In this document: piece after piece, positions 9,995-19,407 of the stretch
How the letters are laid out: every line of letters begins with the position of its first letter
How positions within the stretch are numbered: the first letter of the stretch is position 1
From: Paraglaciecola algarum
GTDB lineage: Bacteria > Pseudomonadota > Gammaproteobacteria > Enterobacterales > Alteromonadaceae
Assembly: GCF_021532655.1 (NCBI RefSeq)
Contig: NZ_JAKGAS010000011.1
Span: 1-64,000, forward strand
Reading direction: 5' to 3'
DNA length: 64,000 nt
Program-made: the position numbers and the translations under genes
The notes under the pieces: model-generated
Seen by the model: only the letters and a program-made list of their open reading frames with translations
The model's database searches: none
Told to the model about the DNA's origin: nothing

Positions 9995-12523
9995 TTAATA
10001 ACTAGATAGGATCAAAGTTTGATCTTCAAACCCTTTGATTTTAGCTGTCACCTTAATCACACCAGCTTGTTTAGTCGACTGCACTATGGCTAAAGCTCGT
10101 CCTTTTGCAGTATCCAAGTGATTGGATTGAAAATTTTGAATATTCGCAGACGCGCCATTGTCCACACCCAACCACTTAACATTTCCCTGTACTTCAAAAC
10201 TGACATGGGCATTTTGTGTTTTTACAATACGGCCATCTTGGTCGTGCAATTGCACTACTAAATGAGCTACATCATAGGCATCAGCTTTTAGGTTGGTTTT
10301 ATCTGTGGTTAGGCTGAACCCTGTCGCATTACCGGCGGTTTCAAACTTAGCTTCAATTTCTTGCCCCTCAAAACCCGCACGAGCAGTTAAGATACCTGAA
10401 TTGTATGGCACGACCCAACGGAACAAACGATCAGGACTTTCAGACATACTGCGAGACCCTAAAGATTCGCCATTTAAGAATAACTCAACAATAGAATGAT
10501 TAGAGGTCACCTCGACTAACACTGGCTCACCCTTTTTATAATTCCAATGCATGTTGGAATCACGCCACCTGTAACTGCCATTGTTTTTTGCTACGGCTAA
10601 ACCGGATAGTTTATCTACTTCAAACCCTGACTTTTCCAATGGCAAAGTCCCCAAAGAAATATGTGGTTTGTTAATAAACACACTTTTAAAATAGTTCCAG
10701 CCTTGCACTTCAAAACCTGCTAAATCTAGAATGTCGCCCCAGCCGCTTTTTTCAGGCCATTTATTGTGATATTCACCAATGTAATCTATGCCTGTCCACA
10801 TAAACTGGCTGAATACACCAGGATGATTAAGCACTTGTTTCCAATCATCCCAGGTACCCGGATTTTCATTGATAGTGATCAACTTATCTGGAAAATGAGT
10901 TTGTCCCCAAGGAATGACACTATTGCGATAACTATAACCTACATGGTCAACTGCATCGGCATAGCCACTTACATGACTCACTTGAGGCAAAATTAAATTG
11001 GCTGTGGTTGGACGTGTAGTATCTAATGCTTTCACCCAGCTATTAATGCGCTTAGCTGTATCAGCAAGTATATATTCACCTTTGGGTGATTCGTCATAAC
11101 GCTTTTTCATTTCTTCTGGTGTGAACTTTGGTGCTGCTCCCCAAAAACTACCATCTACTTTGGTGGCATCATTTGGATCAGTCCAAAAACCCGTTACATA
11201 ACGATAATGTACATAAGTCCATTCAATCTCGTTTCCTATACTCCACTGCACCACACTTGGATGGTTGCGATCACGCAGCATAGTGCGCTCTAGATCACTT
11301 TTACCCCACTGTTGAAACTTCTCTACATAACCTCGAGTTAAGTTATCAGTGTGTCTGTCATGATAGTTAAGACGTTTGTCCTTAGCGTAATCAAACTCAT
11401 CAAAAAATTCGTTTTGTACTAAAATACCCATTTCATCGCATAAGTCTAAAAACTCTTGAGAGAAAGGGTTGTGAGCGGTACGAATGGCATTAACTCCGGC
11501 AGCTTGTAACCCTTCTAATCGTCTTTTCCAAACTCCTTTAGGCACAGCGGCTCCCACTAAACCACCATCATGATGTAATGACACACCTTTCATCAGCGTT
11601 GACTTTCCATTTAAGAAAAAGCCTTTTTTCGGAATAAATTCAATGCTTCTAATGCCAAATGGCGTAATGTATTCGTCTACTGTTTTGTCATCATAAACAA
11701 GTGTCGACACTGCTTTATACATATTCGGTTGCTGAATATCCCAAAGCTTTGGTGATAACACTTTTAAGGTTTGAGTATAGGTTTTCTGACTTTGACTTTT
11801 AAGCCTATGTTTATCCTCAGTGGTAGCAACCACTCTACCTTGTCCATCCACTATATCTGTAGATAAAACAAAACTACGTTTTTTAGTGGTGTCGTTTTTC
11901 ACCTCAATCTGAACATCAACTTTAGCTTGCTCTTGAGTAATTTCTGGGGTGGTAACAAAGGTGCCCCAAATAGGAATATGTAACTTATCGACTGTCACTA
12001 ACTTAACGTTTCGATTTATGCCACTGCCGGTATACCAGCGGCTATCACCGTGCCTTGAATGATCAACATGTACTGTTAATATATTTTGACTGCCATCTTT
12101 TTTAAGGTGTGTAGACAAATCAAAATACACGGGCGAATAACCATAAGGGTTTTCACCCAATAACTTACCGTTTAACCAAAAAGTGGCGTTGTTGTATACA
12201 CCATCAAATAATACATAGGTGGTTTTATCTTGAGTATTTTTAGGAGAAAAAAAATGCTTTTGATAAATCCCCACGCCACCTGGCAAATATCCAGTAGCAC
12301 CTTCTAGTGACTGATCAAAATCTAGCTCTACACTCCAGTCATGAGGTAAACGTACATCTCGCCATTTTGAATCTTGCAAAGGGATAGTTGAAGGCACAGC
12401 AGTGTCTTCAACTAAGGTAAATTTCCAATCAAAGTTAAAATCTATTTCACGATCAGCGGCATTCGCAAAACTAGCATTAACCACTAACAAGCAGGTTAAT
12501 ACTAAACCTATTTTTTTCAGCAT
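9995..12523 (-). CDS. Exported glycoside hydrolase family 2 (beta-galactosidase-like)
   Basis: It is predicted to remove a beta-linked sugar, most likely galactose, from an oligosaccharide in the periplasm. After a signal peptide (LVLTCLLVVNASFANA) come the GH2 sugar-binding domain, an immunoglobulin-like domain and the TIM barrel. The acid/base motif is SIGNEIEW, and the probable nucleophile is the Glu in ITINENPG. Further beta-sandwich domains follow. Its length of ~840 residues fits the family. I place the start at 12523, where a signal peptide begins and GGAG lies upstream; the 20-residue longer reading from 12583 adds nothing conserved. The next gene upstream is GH29, with a strong terminator between them. 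Confidence 0.9.
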   Translation of the reverse strand: MLKKIGLVLTCLLVVNASFANAADREIDFNFDWKFTLVEDTAVPSTIPLQDSKWRDVRLPHDWSVELDFDQSLEGATGYLPGGVGIYQKHFFSPKNTQDKTTYVLFDGVYNNATFWLNGKLLGENPYGYSPVYFDLSTHLKKDGSQNILTVHVDHSRHGDSRWYTGSGINRNVKLVTVDKLHIPIWGTFVTTPEITQEQAKVDVQIEVKNDTTKKRSFVLSTDIVDGQGRVVATTEDKHRLKSQSQKTYTQTLKVLSPKLWDIQQPNMYKAVSTLVYDDKTVDEYITPFGIRSIEFIPKKGFFLNGKSTLMKGVSLHHDGGLVGAAVPKGVWKRRLEGLQAAGVNAIRTAHNPFSQEFLDLCDEMGILVQNEFFDEFDYAKDKRLNYHDRHTDNLTRGYVEKFQQWGKSDLERTMLRDRNHPSVVQWSIGNEIEWTYVHYRYVTGFWTDPNDATKVDGSFWGAAPKFTPEEMKKRYDESPKGEYILADTAKRINSWVKALDTTRPTTANLILPQVSHVSGYADAVDHVGYSYRNSVIPWGQTHFPDKLITINENPGTWDDWKQVLNHPGVFSQFMWTGIDYIGEYHNKWPEKSGWGDILDLAGFEVQGWNYFKSVFINKPHISLGTLPLEKSGFEVDKLSGLAVAKNNGSYRWRDSNMHWNYKKGEPVLVEVTSNHSIVELFLNGESLGSRSMSESPDRLFRWVVPYNSGILTARAGFEGQEIEAKFETAGNATGFSLTTDKTNLKADAYDVAHLVVQLHDQDGRIVKTQNAHVSFEVQGNVKWLGVDNGASANIQNFQSNHLDTAKGRALAIVQSTKQAGVIKVTAKIKGFEDQTLILSSY

Positions 12524-12700
12524 TTTCAAAACAACACTCCGACAAAGATAAAATTGTATATTGTCAATAATATACCAAAGCAAGTTAAAATTTTTACAAT
12601 ATTTAAACTTAAAACTACTTTTTTATGAATAACGAAACATTACACTAATTTATGCCAATGACTTACCGCGAATAAATTCTATTACAGAAACTCAGGCATA

Positions 12701-12730
12701 AAAAAAGTGACTTAAATAAGTCACTTTTTT
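12701..12730 (-). terminator. Terminator of the GH29 gene
   Basis: A perfect 14-bp palindrome with an AA loop carries A runs on one side and T runs on the other. It can act in both directions, but here it serves the minus-strand fucosidase gene. It means GH29 and GH2 are not simply one transcript. Confidence 0.9.
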
Positions 12731-12753
12731 GATTTACCCGTGAGCGCTAAAAA

Positions 12754-14346
12754 TTAAGTCGGATCGTCTTCTCCACCTATCCCCCACTCGGCATCAGTGG
12801 CGATTGAAATTTTATAAGTTAAAGCAAATTCACTCGGTACATTTTTAGGCTTATCAATATGTAATCCATTTTCATCTTGAGACCAAATAACTTTTTCGTC
12901 ACTGCCTAATAACACTATATCTTTAATTCTAGCATTCAACACACTTAACTCTGTGCTTAAGGTTTTAACCAAAATATCTTCTTTGGGAGAATCCATTACA
13001 ATAGCAAAAAGTGTATCGTCGCCCTTTTTAGTAAATCGAATATCTTTATCAGAATAAACAATCTTTTGCTTTTCAATCTTATGACCACCACCTTTAATGC
13101 GTGTGGGACCTTCGCCGAATACGCGCCATGGACGAGTTTCATAAATACCTTCACCGTTAATCTCTAACCATTTTCCGAGATCAGCTAACATAGTTTTCAT
13201 TTCTTGAGGTATTGAACCATCGGGATTAGGTGGCACATTAAGCAGCATCAGACCATTTTTAGATACAATATCGATCAAAATATCAACGATTTCATTAGAG
13301 GTGACAAATTTAGCGTTTTGACGGAAAAACCATGCTCCTGGCGAAGTATCTGTCATCCAAAACTTGTCTTTGATTTTATTCGGGCGACCACGTTCATAAT
13401 CATGCACGCCAACCTCAGCTGGGAAAGAGGTATTTTTATAACTAATGACTACGTCCTTGCCCCACTCAACACCTTTATTGTAGTAATAGGCAATAAACTT
13501 TTTACGGTAGTCTTCATCTAGTTCTTCTACCCACCAATCAAACCAAACCACATCCGGCTCATATTTATCGACTACCTCTTTTAGTTTGGCATACCATTCA
13601 TCATGAAATCGTTTAGTCGGTTTAAAATCAGTTAGCTCATGTTGATCTGTATATAGATCAGAAGTTTCTTCTGTAGCATCAAACTTATAAGCATTTGCAT
13701 AATAAACCCAAGTAAAAGCATGATGGAATGAAGTTAAGAACTTCATATCACGCTTATCTAACGCTTTTTTAAGCTCTCCGGTGACATCAATGCCCATCAT
13801 ATCTTTGACATTCCAGCGAGTGACTTCACTATCCCACATGGCAAAATTATCATGATGCATGGCCACGGGGCCAGCAAATTTAGCGCCTGACTTTGCAAAT
13901 AATTCCGCCCATTCTTCAGGGTCAAAAGCTGTAGGTTTGAAATTAGGGATAATGTCCTTATAGCCAACTTTATCTAACGGGCCATGAGTTTCAACATGAT
14001 GCTTATAGGTACTATTAACGATTGGTTTGCCATCTTTTAAACGTTTTTCTCCGGTTCTCCAGTCATACACTTCATCCATATATACATTTAGGCCATACCA
14101 ACCAACACCACGTTCCATATTTAAATTAGCAGTAGAGACAGGCCCCCAGTGTGCATAGATACCTAATTTGGCATCTTGAAACCAAGCGGGTTGCTCTTCT
14201 ACTTTTGAAAGTGACTCCCAATCTTCAGAGTAGGTAAGTTTATTAGTTGCAATATCGGCCGAAGCTTGTTGGTTAGCTTGATTACCGCAGCTCGATACGC
14301 CCAAAAATAAGGAGCAAATTGCCAAAGAGAGTAGTGTTTTTTTCAT
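12754..14346 (-). CDS. Glycoside hydrolase family 29 lipoprotein (alpha-L-fucosidase or alpha-L-galactosidase)
   Basis: A retaining exo-enzyme acting on alpha-L-fucosyl or alpha-L-galactosyl ends. The signal ends at a lipid-modifiable Cys (GVSSC, residue 20). Family motifs are WGPVS near the start, MHHDNFAMWDS, and the nucleophile Asp at about residue 270 in VVWFDWW. A C-terminal beta domain completes the 530 residues. GH29 enzymes of marine bacteria include alpha-L-galactosidases active on porphyran. With GH2 here and GH117 at 62.3 kb, both substrates are possible. It is the intact counterpart of the GH29 fragment at 61.5 kb, though clearly a different gene. Confidence 0.92.
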   Translation of the reverse strand: MKKTLLSLAICSLFLGVSSCGNQANQQASADIATNKLTYSEDWESLSKVEEQPAWFQDAKLGIYAHWGPVSTANLNMERGVGWYGLNVYMDEVYDWRTGEKRLKDGKPIVNSTYKHHVETHGPLDKVGYKDIIPNFKPTAFDPEEWAELFAKSGAKFAGPVAMHHDNFAMWDSEVTRWNVKDMMGIDVTGELKKALDKRDMKFLTSFHHAFTWVYYANAYKFDATEETSDLYTDQHELTDFKPTKRFHDEWYAKLKEVVDKYEPDVVWFDWWVEELDEDYRKKFIAYYYNKGVEWGKDVVISYKNTSFPAEVGVHDYERGRPNKIKDKFWMTDTSPGAWFFRQNAKFVTSNEIVDILIDIVSKNGLMLLNVPPNPDGSIPQEMKTMLADLGKWLEINGEGIYETRPWRVFGEGPTRIKGGGHKIEKQKIVYSDKDIRFTKKGDDTLFAIVMDSPKEDILVKTLSTELSVLNARIKDIVLLGSDEKVIWSQDENGLHIDKPKNVPSEFALTYKISIATDAEWGIGGEDDPT

Positions 14347-14577
14347 AATTAATTGCCAGTAAAGTTAAAGCCATTGTTTTAATATTCAAAAATCATAAAG
14401 AATTGAAGGCATAAAACAGCATGCTAGAAAGGTATCAATCAGCCCGATCAATTACAATATATAAAACCCATAGTTCACATGCAAAAACGTAAAGTTTTTG
14501 TAAGTTTTTACACTCAGAAGTTACTTTGACAAAAATGAGGGGAATTAAAAATAAGGTGCTTATAAAGTTGTGAACGT

Positions 14578-15078
14578 TTAACCAAAGAAATATGAGGTCA
14601 TGGTAGATAACATTCTTAGGCTTTCTACATCTTCTTGTGTCCAATTTACTTTTTGGCCAACACTCTCACAGCACAAAATGCCAGTAGGTTGAAAGTCTTT
14701 GTGTAATACAAAGTCTAATAATGAATAGATATCTAACGGTTCAAAATAACTTTGATTAAAACATTTAGTGGCTGAAAAATTTCGAGCATCTGACGCCATA
14801 ACCACTTGCTCTTCCAAGATCTTGGCAAAATATTGAGGAAAATCAGTCTGACTTAATACCTGCTGCGAAGAGTACTCATTTGAAACTTTGTCAAAACACA
14901 TCAAGCAGACTATTTCAGTTTTTTCTCGATTGAAGTTCCATAAACTCACCCGGTTAGCTCTAGGGATAGCAAGCTGAGTTTGCACACAAACTTGACGAAG
15001 TTTTTCGTCTGTAGTAACTGAGTCATCTTGCAATAAATGAACTAATTTTAATAACGGATCCATAAGCAACTCAACCAT
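14578..15078 (-). CDS. GAF-domain protein
   Basis: A small cytoplasmic single-GAF protein. The fold is suggested by RVSLWNFNREKTEIVCLMCFD, the short helix after it, and the end motif GILCCESVGQKVNWTQEDVESL. GAF domains bind small ligands or cyclic nucleotides, but neither ligand nor partner can be named here. A second ATG at 15060 (MDPLLKL) gives a shorter start. No output domain is attached. It sits alone between the fucosidase and degraded genes. Confidence 0.72.
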   Translation of the reverse strand: MVELLMDPLLKLVHLLQDDSVTTDEKLRQVCVQTQLAIPRANRVSLWNFNREKTEIVCLMCFDKVSNEYSSQQVLSQTDFPQYFAKILEEQVVMASDARNFSATKCFNQSYFEPLDIYSLLDFVLHKDFQPTGILCCESVGQKVNWTQEDVESLRMLSTMTSYFFG

Positions 15079-15223
15079 ATGAGAATTTAACTATTTCACA
15101 TTTATGTATATACATTAACAAGATATTTTACAACTAGTATGCCATGCTACTTTAGTTCATATAGCTGCAGAAAATGTTTCTTGAATAAATTTTGAAACGT
15201 AATAAAAAGTGTTAAGTGTTAGT

Positions 15224-15512
15224 TTAAATTAACACGCGTAAAACATCCCAGTGTTTGCTGCGAATATATTCAACACCGTGCTTGGCTAAATCTAAATATT
15301 TGTCGTCACCATACAATTCATAGGCTTTACAAAAGATCCACACCATACGGCAACTTGACACTAGATGGCGCTGCTCCCCATTAAACACACTGCCATCGTC
15401 TTTAAAGTTATGATAAAAACCGCCGCTTTGATCTACTATTTTCGGCAAATAAAAATCCACAATGGATTGAATGTGTTTTAGTAAAAAAGGTTTACTTAAA
15501 ATAATCTGTCAT
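15224..15512 (-). pseudogene. Remnant of an AGE-family (N-acylglucosamine 2-epimerase-like) gene, N-terminus only
   Basis: The readable segment (DFYLPKIVDQSGGFYHNFKDD, then RHLVSSCRMVW and LAKHGVEYIRSKHWD) is the start of an AGE/cellobiose 2-epimerase-type enzyme. The family is normally near 400 residues, but this frame ends after about 78. Upstream, ATG at 15512 with a good GGAGC ribosome site starts MTDYF. One surplus base near 15495 then shifts the frame, after which SKPFLLKHIQSIVDFY continues. Gene start and first quarter are thus present but frameshifted, and the remaining three quarters are gone. It is a decayed sugar-isomerase gene. Confidence 0.82.
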
Positions 15513-15567
15513 AATGCTCCTTTACATCAATAAAATCATATCTTTATCTTTTGCATTTAGTTATTTT

Positions 15568-16959
15568 TTATTGAGATAAATCACGGATTTTAATAGAACG
15601 ATAACGTACTTCATCATTATGATCTTGTAACAGTATCGGGCTTGATTTCCATTCACCAAAGTTGGCATATTTGTGATATTTACTGTGCTGCACTAGAGTT
15701 TTAAATATCTGACTGCCTCTAGGAAACTCAATCACCTTAATGTTGTTTAACCAATGTTCTACTGTATTTCCTTTTACCACTATACGTGCGCGATTCCATG
15801 CATCTATTGCCTTAACCCTTTTTGTATTTCGCCCTGTTTCGCTTAAGTTTGCCGCGGGAATGAGATCATAAAGAGAGCCCACAGTACGATTACCTTGATG
15901 GCCGTTTTTAGCATCTGGGTGATGCTCATCATCTAAAATTTGAAACTCTAAACCAATGGCTGAACCTTTGGTTTTTAACAACTCTGGATCCATAAAATAT
16001 TTAACCCCAGAATTAGCGCCCTTCGTCATTTTGAAATCAAGTTCTAACTCAAACTCAGAAAACGAGTCTAGCGTGACTATGTCTCCACCAATTCTTTTGC
16101 CTTTTGGCGAGGCATAAACCACAAGTTCCCCTTTCTCTATACCCCAACCTTTTTCTGGGAAACCTGTTAGCTGAACTCCCTTCCATCCTTCAGAGGTTTT
16201 ACCATCCCATAACAACTCCCAGCCTTGGCTTTGCTCTTTACCTGACAGCAAATTGGCTTGATAGTTTATTTGCTGCACGTCAGTGGGTGTATACCAATGA
16301 TTATTATGTAATTCTTCCGTGAGGATCTGCGGATTGCGCATTTTCACCACTTTGCCTGCTAGTGTTTTATCTCTAATGCTATGCACCTGAAAAGCAATGA
16401 AGCCTGTTTTAAAACCCTCTTGATTATCAATAATATCTGCACACGGCACTTTATTTATCCAAGTACGAATTTTGTTGTGAATAGCTTCTATACGATAGTG
16501 GTTCCAAGCATTTACATCAAAAGCTTGTTGGCAAGCTTGATTGCGAGTCAAGTTATATAACCAACCCCGCTTGGCTTCCTCAAATACTCCTCCACTCCAT
16601 TTACGTTGGCTAGTATCTACTTCTGCTTGATAACCGTGCACTCTATTCTTGTTGTATTCCGAGTTAAGGCGACTACGAAATTGAATACCTGAATTTAAGC
16701 CGGCATCCACTTTAATTTCAGCTTCAAAGATAAAATCATCATAGTCTTGGATAGTAGCTAAAAAACTATTGGGAGTGCCCGCTTCTGATACGCCAACAAT
16801 CACACCATCTTGCACGCTAAACTTTGCCTTTCCACCTAACTGTTTCCAGCCAGATAAATCTTTACCATTAAATAAAGGCTGCCAATTAGCAGCTGACACT
16901 TTTTGTACTAATCCCACTAAACCTAACAACAATGCAGGTATCAGTATTAATTTTTTCAT
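15568..16959 (-). CDS. Exported tandem DUF1080 (3-keto-disaccharide hydrolase-like) protein
   Basis: A signal peptide (residues 1-23, ending VSA) precedes two homologous concanavalin-like DUF1080 domains. The first starts WQPLFNGKDLSGWKQLG at about residue 26, the second WELLWDGKTSEGWKG at about 247. DUF1080 proteins bind or cleave oxidised sugars, and the family includes 3-keto-glycoside hydrolases. The paired form suggests a bidomain carbohydrate enzyme or binding protein acting outside the cytoplasm. It is separated from the upstream GH92 remnant by ~140 bp that may hold its promoter. Confidence 0.88.
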   Translation of the reverse strand: MKKLILIPALLLGLVGLVQKVSAANWQPLFNGKDLSGWKQLGGKAKFSVQDGVIVGVSEAGTPNSFLATIQDYDDFIFEAEIKVDAGLNSGIQFRSRLNSEYNKNRVHGYQAEVDTSQRKWSGGVFEEAKRGWLYNLTRNQACQQAFDVNAWNHYRIEAIHNKIRTWINKVPCADIIDNQEGFKTGFIAFQVHSIRDKTLAGKVVKMRNPQILTEELHNNHWYTPTDVQQINYQANLLSGKEQSQGWELLWDGKTSEGWKGVQLTGFPEKGWGIEKGELVVYASPKGKRIGGDIVTLDSFSEFELELDFKMTKGANSGVKYFMDPELLKTKGSAIGLEFQILDDEHHPDAKNGHQGNRTVGSLYDLIPAANLSETGRNTKRVKAIDAWNRARIVVKGNTVEHWLNNIKVIEFPRGSQIFKTLVQHSKYHKYANFGEWKSSPILLQDHNDEVRYRSIKIRDLSQ

Positions 16960-17098
16960 TATTTTTCCTCAAATACTTTTAAATAATATGTGATTTTACA
17001 AACGGGTCACTTAAAAATCAGCACACTTTAAAAACGGACCTGTAAAAAACAAGCCACTTAATGTTTAAAGGCACTGAAATAATCATTATGAATTTGTT

Positions 17099-17455
17099 TT
17101 AAGGTTTGCTCGGAAGATACCGCAATACAGATAAACCTGATAACTGCCAAGCATGAATATGATTAAAGCCTTTTATTTCCAAGGAGTGATAACGATAACC
17201 ACTGCCCCATGCTCCACCTAGCTCAGTGTCAGGACTTAAATTAACTAAGCCAAAAGGCCGAGTGGCCGTATTAAAATAAAACCATCTGGAATTAGCCGAA
17301 TCTAACCAAGGCCAAACATAGTCAACAGCTAGAATAGAGGTGTTTATTCCAATCTTAGTAGTATGCATTTTTTTCTTACTATCAGTTACTTGAGCATATT
17401 CTCCTGAACAAGCAAGCAATAGAATTAGGATGAATATTGTTAATATTTTATTCAT
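17099..17455 (-). pseudogene. Remnant of a GH92-type alpha-mannosidase gene, N-terminus only
   Basis: The 118-residue frame begins with a lipoprotein signal (LILLLACSG). It continues into the GH92 opening: LDSANSRWFYFNTATRPFG, VNLSPDTELGGAWGSGY, then IKGFNHIHAWQLSG. GH92 enzymes run to 700 residues or more; here the frame stops after about 15%. The ATG overlaps the stop of the sugar-porter gene by 8 bp, so the pair was once translationally coupled. This is best read as the surviving 5' end of a deleted hydrolase. Confidence 0.82.
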
Positions 17456-18848
17456 ATGACTTCGAAATACCTAATTTCTTTTGTAAGTCTTCTAAAGAAA
17501 TTCCTTTAGTTTCAGGCACCATGAGATATACCCAAATAAGTTGCAAGATCATCATAAAACAGAAGAAACCAAAAACATGGCTAGGTTCAAAAGCACTCAC
17601 TGCCATAGGGAAAAAGAATGTCAGCAGCGCCGCAAATATCCAGTGAGTAGAACAACCTAAAGATTGGCCTGTTGTACGATGCTCTGTAGGGAATACTTCA
17701 GCAATAAACACCCAAACTACTGCGCCTTGTCCGATGGCATGGGCAGCGATAAAAAGAAAAATACAAAATGGGATAATAGAATAAACTTCATTTGCAAAGG
17801 CCCAAGAACAAGCCCCAAGTGCCAGTATGTATCCAAATGAACCAATATAAAGTAGTGTTCTACGTCCAATACGATCAATTAACCAAAGCCCCAAAAAAGT
17901 AGCAATAAGATTAGTCAAGCCAATACCGGCTGATTGCAATAAAGCGGCTTCTTGTCCTAAACCTGTCATTTCAAATATACGCGGAGAAAAATAGAGAATG
18001 GCGTTAATACCAGAAAGTTGATTAAAAAACGCGATTAAAAATGCCAACAATATTGGGTATTTTAGTCTGCTACTCCAAAATGCCGTTTTGGCAGTAGTCA
18101 CCGATGAAGCTGCTGAAATACTTTGGCTCATATCATCAATTTCTGTAGCTGTCATATGAGCGTTAATCAGAGCCAGAACTTTTTTACCTTCCACTACTTT
18201 TTTACATTTTCCAATTAACCAACGTGGAGTTTCTGGTAAAGAAAAACATAGTAAACAATAAATAATAGCGGGAATTGCTTCTACCCCTAACATCCAACGC
18301 CAGGCGTTTTCACCTATTCCACCTAACAATGCATTAGAAATGAAAGCAATCAAAATTCCTAAGACGATATTAAACTGATACAAGCCAGTAAGTCGTCCAC
18401 GTTTGTCCGCCGGGGAAATCTCAGAAATGTAAAGTGGCGCAACTATGGTTGAGATCCCCACACCTAAACCACCAATAAAACGGGCAAACATAAAAGAATA
18501 AGGATCAGTGGCAAGGGCAGACCAAACTGCTGAAACAAAATAAAGTAGTCCAATGGCAATTAAGGTTTTTACTCGGCCATAACGATCGGTAGGCCAACCA
18601 CCAATTAGTGCGCCAAGTACAGTTCCCCATAGTGCCGCACTTATGGCTAAACCATGGAGGCTGCTTGATAGCCCCCATAATGATTGAATTGTTTTTTCGG
18701 CACCAGAAATAACCACAGTATCGAACCCAAAAAGAAACCCAGCCAAGCCTGCAGTGAGTGACCATAGGAAGATTTGCTTGCTATTTTTTCTATTTTTGTC
18801 ACTGCTTACACCACTGTTTGATATTTGGATGCTCATCATTTCAGCCAT
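17448..18848 (-). CDS. Sugar-porter family MFS transporter
   Basis: An inner-membrane proton-linked or facilitative monosaccharide carrier with 12 predicted transmembrane segments. Sugar-porter signatures are visible: GFDTVVISGA in TM1, the GGWPTDRYGRVK loop, RFIGGLGVG, the PETPRWL motif, DRIGRR after TM8, and the C-terminal VPETKG. At 466 residues it has the family length. Its stop overlaps the start of the GH92 remnant, which suggests uptake of a sugar released by that lost enzyme or its neighbours. The exact sugar cannot be told. Confidence 0.93.
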   Translation of the reverse strand: MAEMMSIQISNSGVSSDKNRKNSKQIFLWSLTAGLAGFLFGFDTVVISGAEKTIQSLWGLSSSLHGLAISAALWGTVLGALIGGWPTDRYGRVKTLIAIGLLYFVSAVWSALATDPYSFMFARFIGGLGVGISTIVAPLYISEISPADKRGRLTGLYQFNIVLGILIAFISNALLGGIGENAWRWMLGVEAIPAIIYCLLCFSLPETPRWLIGKCKKVVEGKKVLALINAHMTATEIDDMSQSISAASSVTTAKTAFWSSRLKYPILLAFLIAFFNQLSGINAILYFSPRIFEMTGLGQEAALLQSAGIGLTNLIATFLGLWLIDRIGRRTLLYIGSFGYILALGACSWAFANEVYSIIPFCIFLFIAAHAIGQGAVVWVFIAEVFPTEHRTTGQSLGCSTHWIFAALLTFFFPMAVSAFEPSHVFGFFCFMMILQLIWVYLMVPETKGISLEDLQKKLGISKSYE

Positions 18849-18966
18849 TATTATTTTGTTACTTTTTATGATTTTAACTACTAAAAACCCAATTAAAATA
18901 GCTCATATTGCCATTTATTAGTGATAAATTACGATTTATTAACAAATTTTTCACACAGGCGGTGTA

Positions 18967-19227
18967 ATGGCCTATGACAAAACGCCGCACGGTTATTTGC
19001 GCTGGGATACGCCGGTAGCACCTGAGCATGAAAACGCGACCAGAAAGTGGTTTGGTTATGAATTACAACCACAATCTCTCATAACCATTCGAGGTATTGG
19101 TATATATGAGCCTATGATAAACGCCAATGTTGATAGGCCATTAGGCACTGGTGATTGGTTAATCATGCTATTTCATCACCCACCACGATTGGATAAAAAA
19201 TCAAAGTTCGGCTTCAACTCCAGCTAA
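18967..19227 (+). pseudogene. Remnant of an AraC-family regulator, N-terminal domain only
   Basis: The frame carries the N-terminal sensor-domain pattern of a group of AraC regulators (YLRWDTPVAPEHENATRKWFG, then ITIRGIGIYE and VDRPLGTGDWLIMLFHHP). It stops after 86 residues, with no helix-turn-helix half. It is divergent from the sugar-porter/GH92 pair, the position expected for their former local regulator. Its truncation matches the decay of the AGE and GH92 genes. It could still be expressed as a sensor-only protein, but I think that unlikely. Confidence 0.7.
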
Positions 19228-19351
19228 CACACTTATGATTTGGCCTACGGGTACAAAACAGTAGCGTAAAATAGAGAATATTGATTTAACTAAAGAGCAT
19301 TTCACTGAATCAACTAAAAAAGCTTCATGTTAATAAACATTTAGGGACTGC

Positions 19352-19378
19352 TGATCTAACTTCCTAATATTTACGTAT
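19352..19378 (+). promoter_or_regulatory. ECF11 sigma-E promoter of the DUF2878 operon
   Basis: TGATCT (19352-19357), 16 nt, CGTAT (19374-19378). It is of the same design as three other sites in this window and lies 30 bp upstream of the ATG at 19408. The ChrR-controlled sigma factors of group ECF11 recognise TGATC...CGTA elements. Confidence 0.85.
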
Positions 19379-19407
19379 AGTTGTAAAAATAACTTTAACT
19401 TACTTAT

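Noticed and set aside
12524..12583. Twenty-codon N-terminal extension of GH2
   Set aside because: It precedes a complete signal peptide and has no ribosome site.
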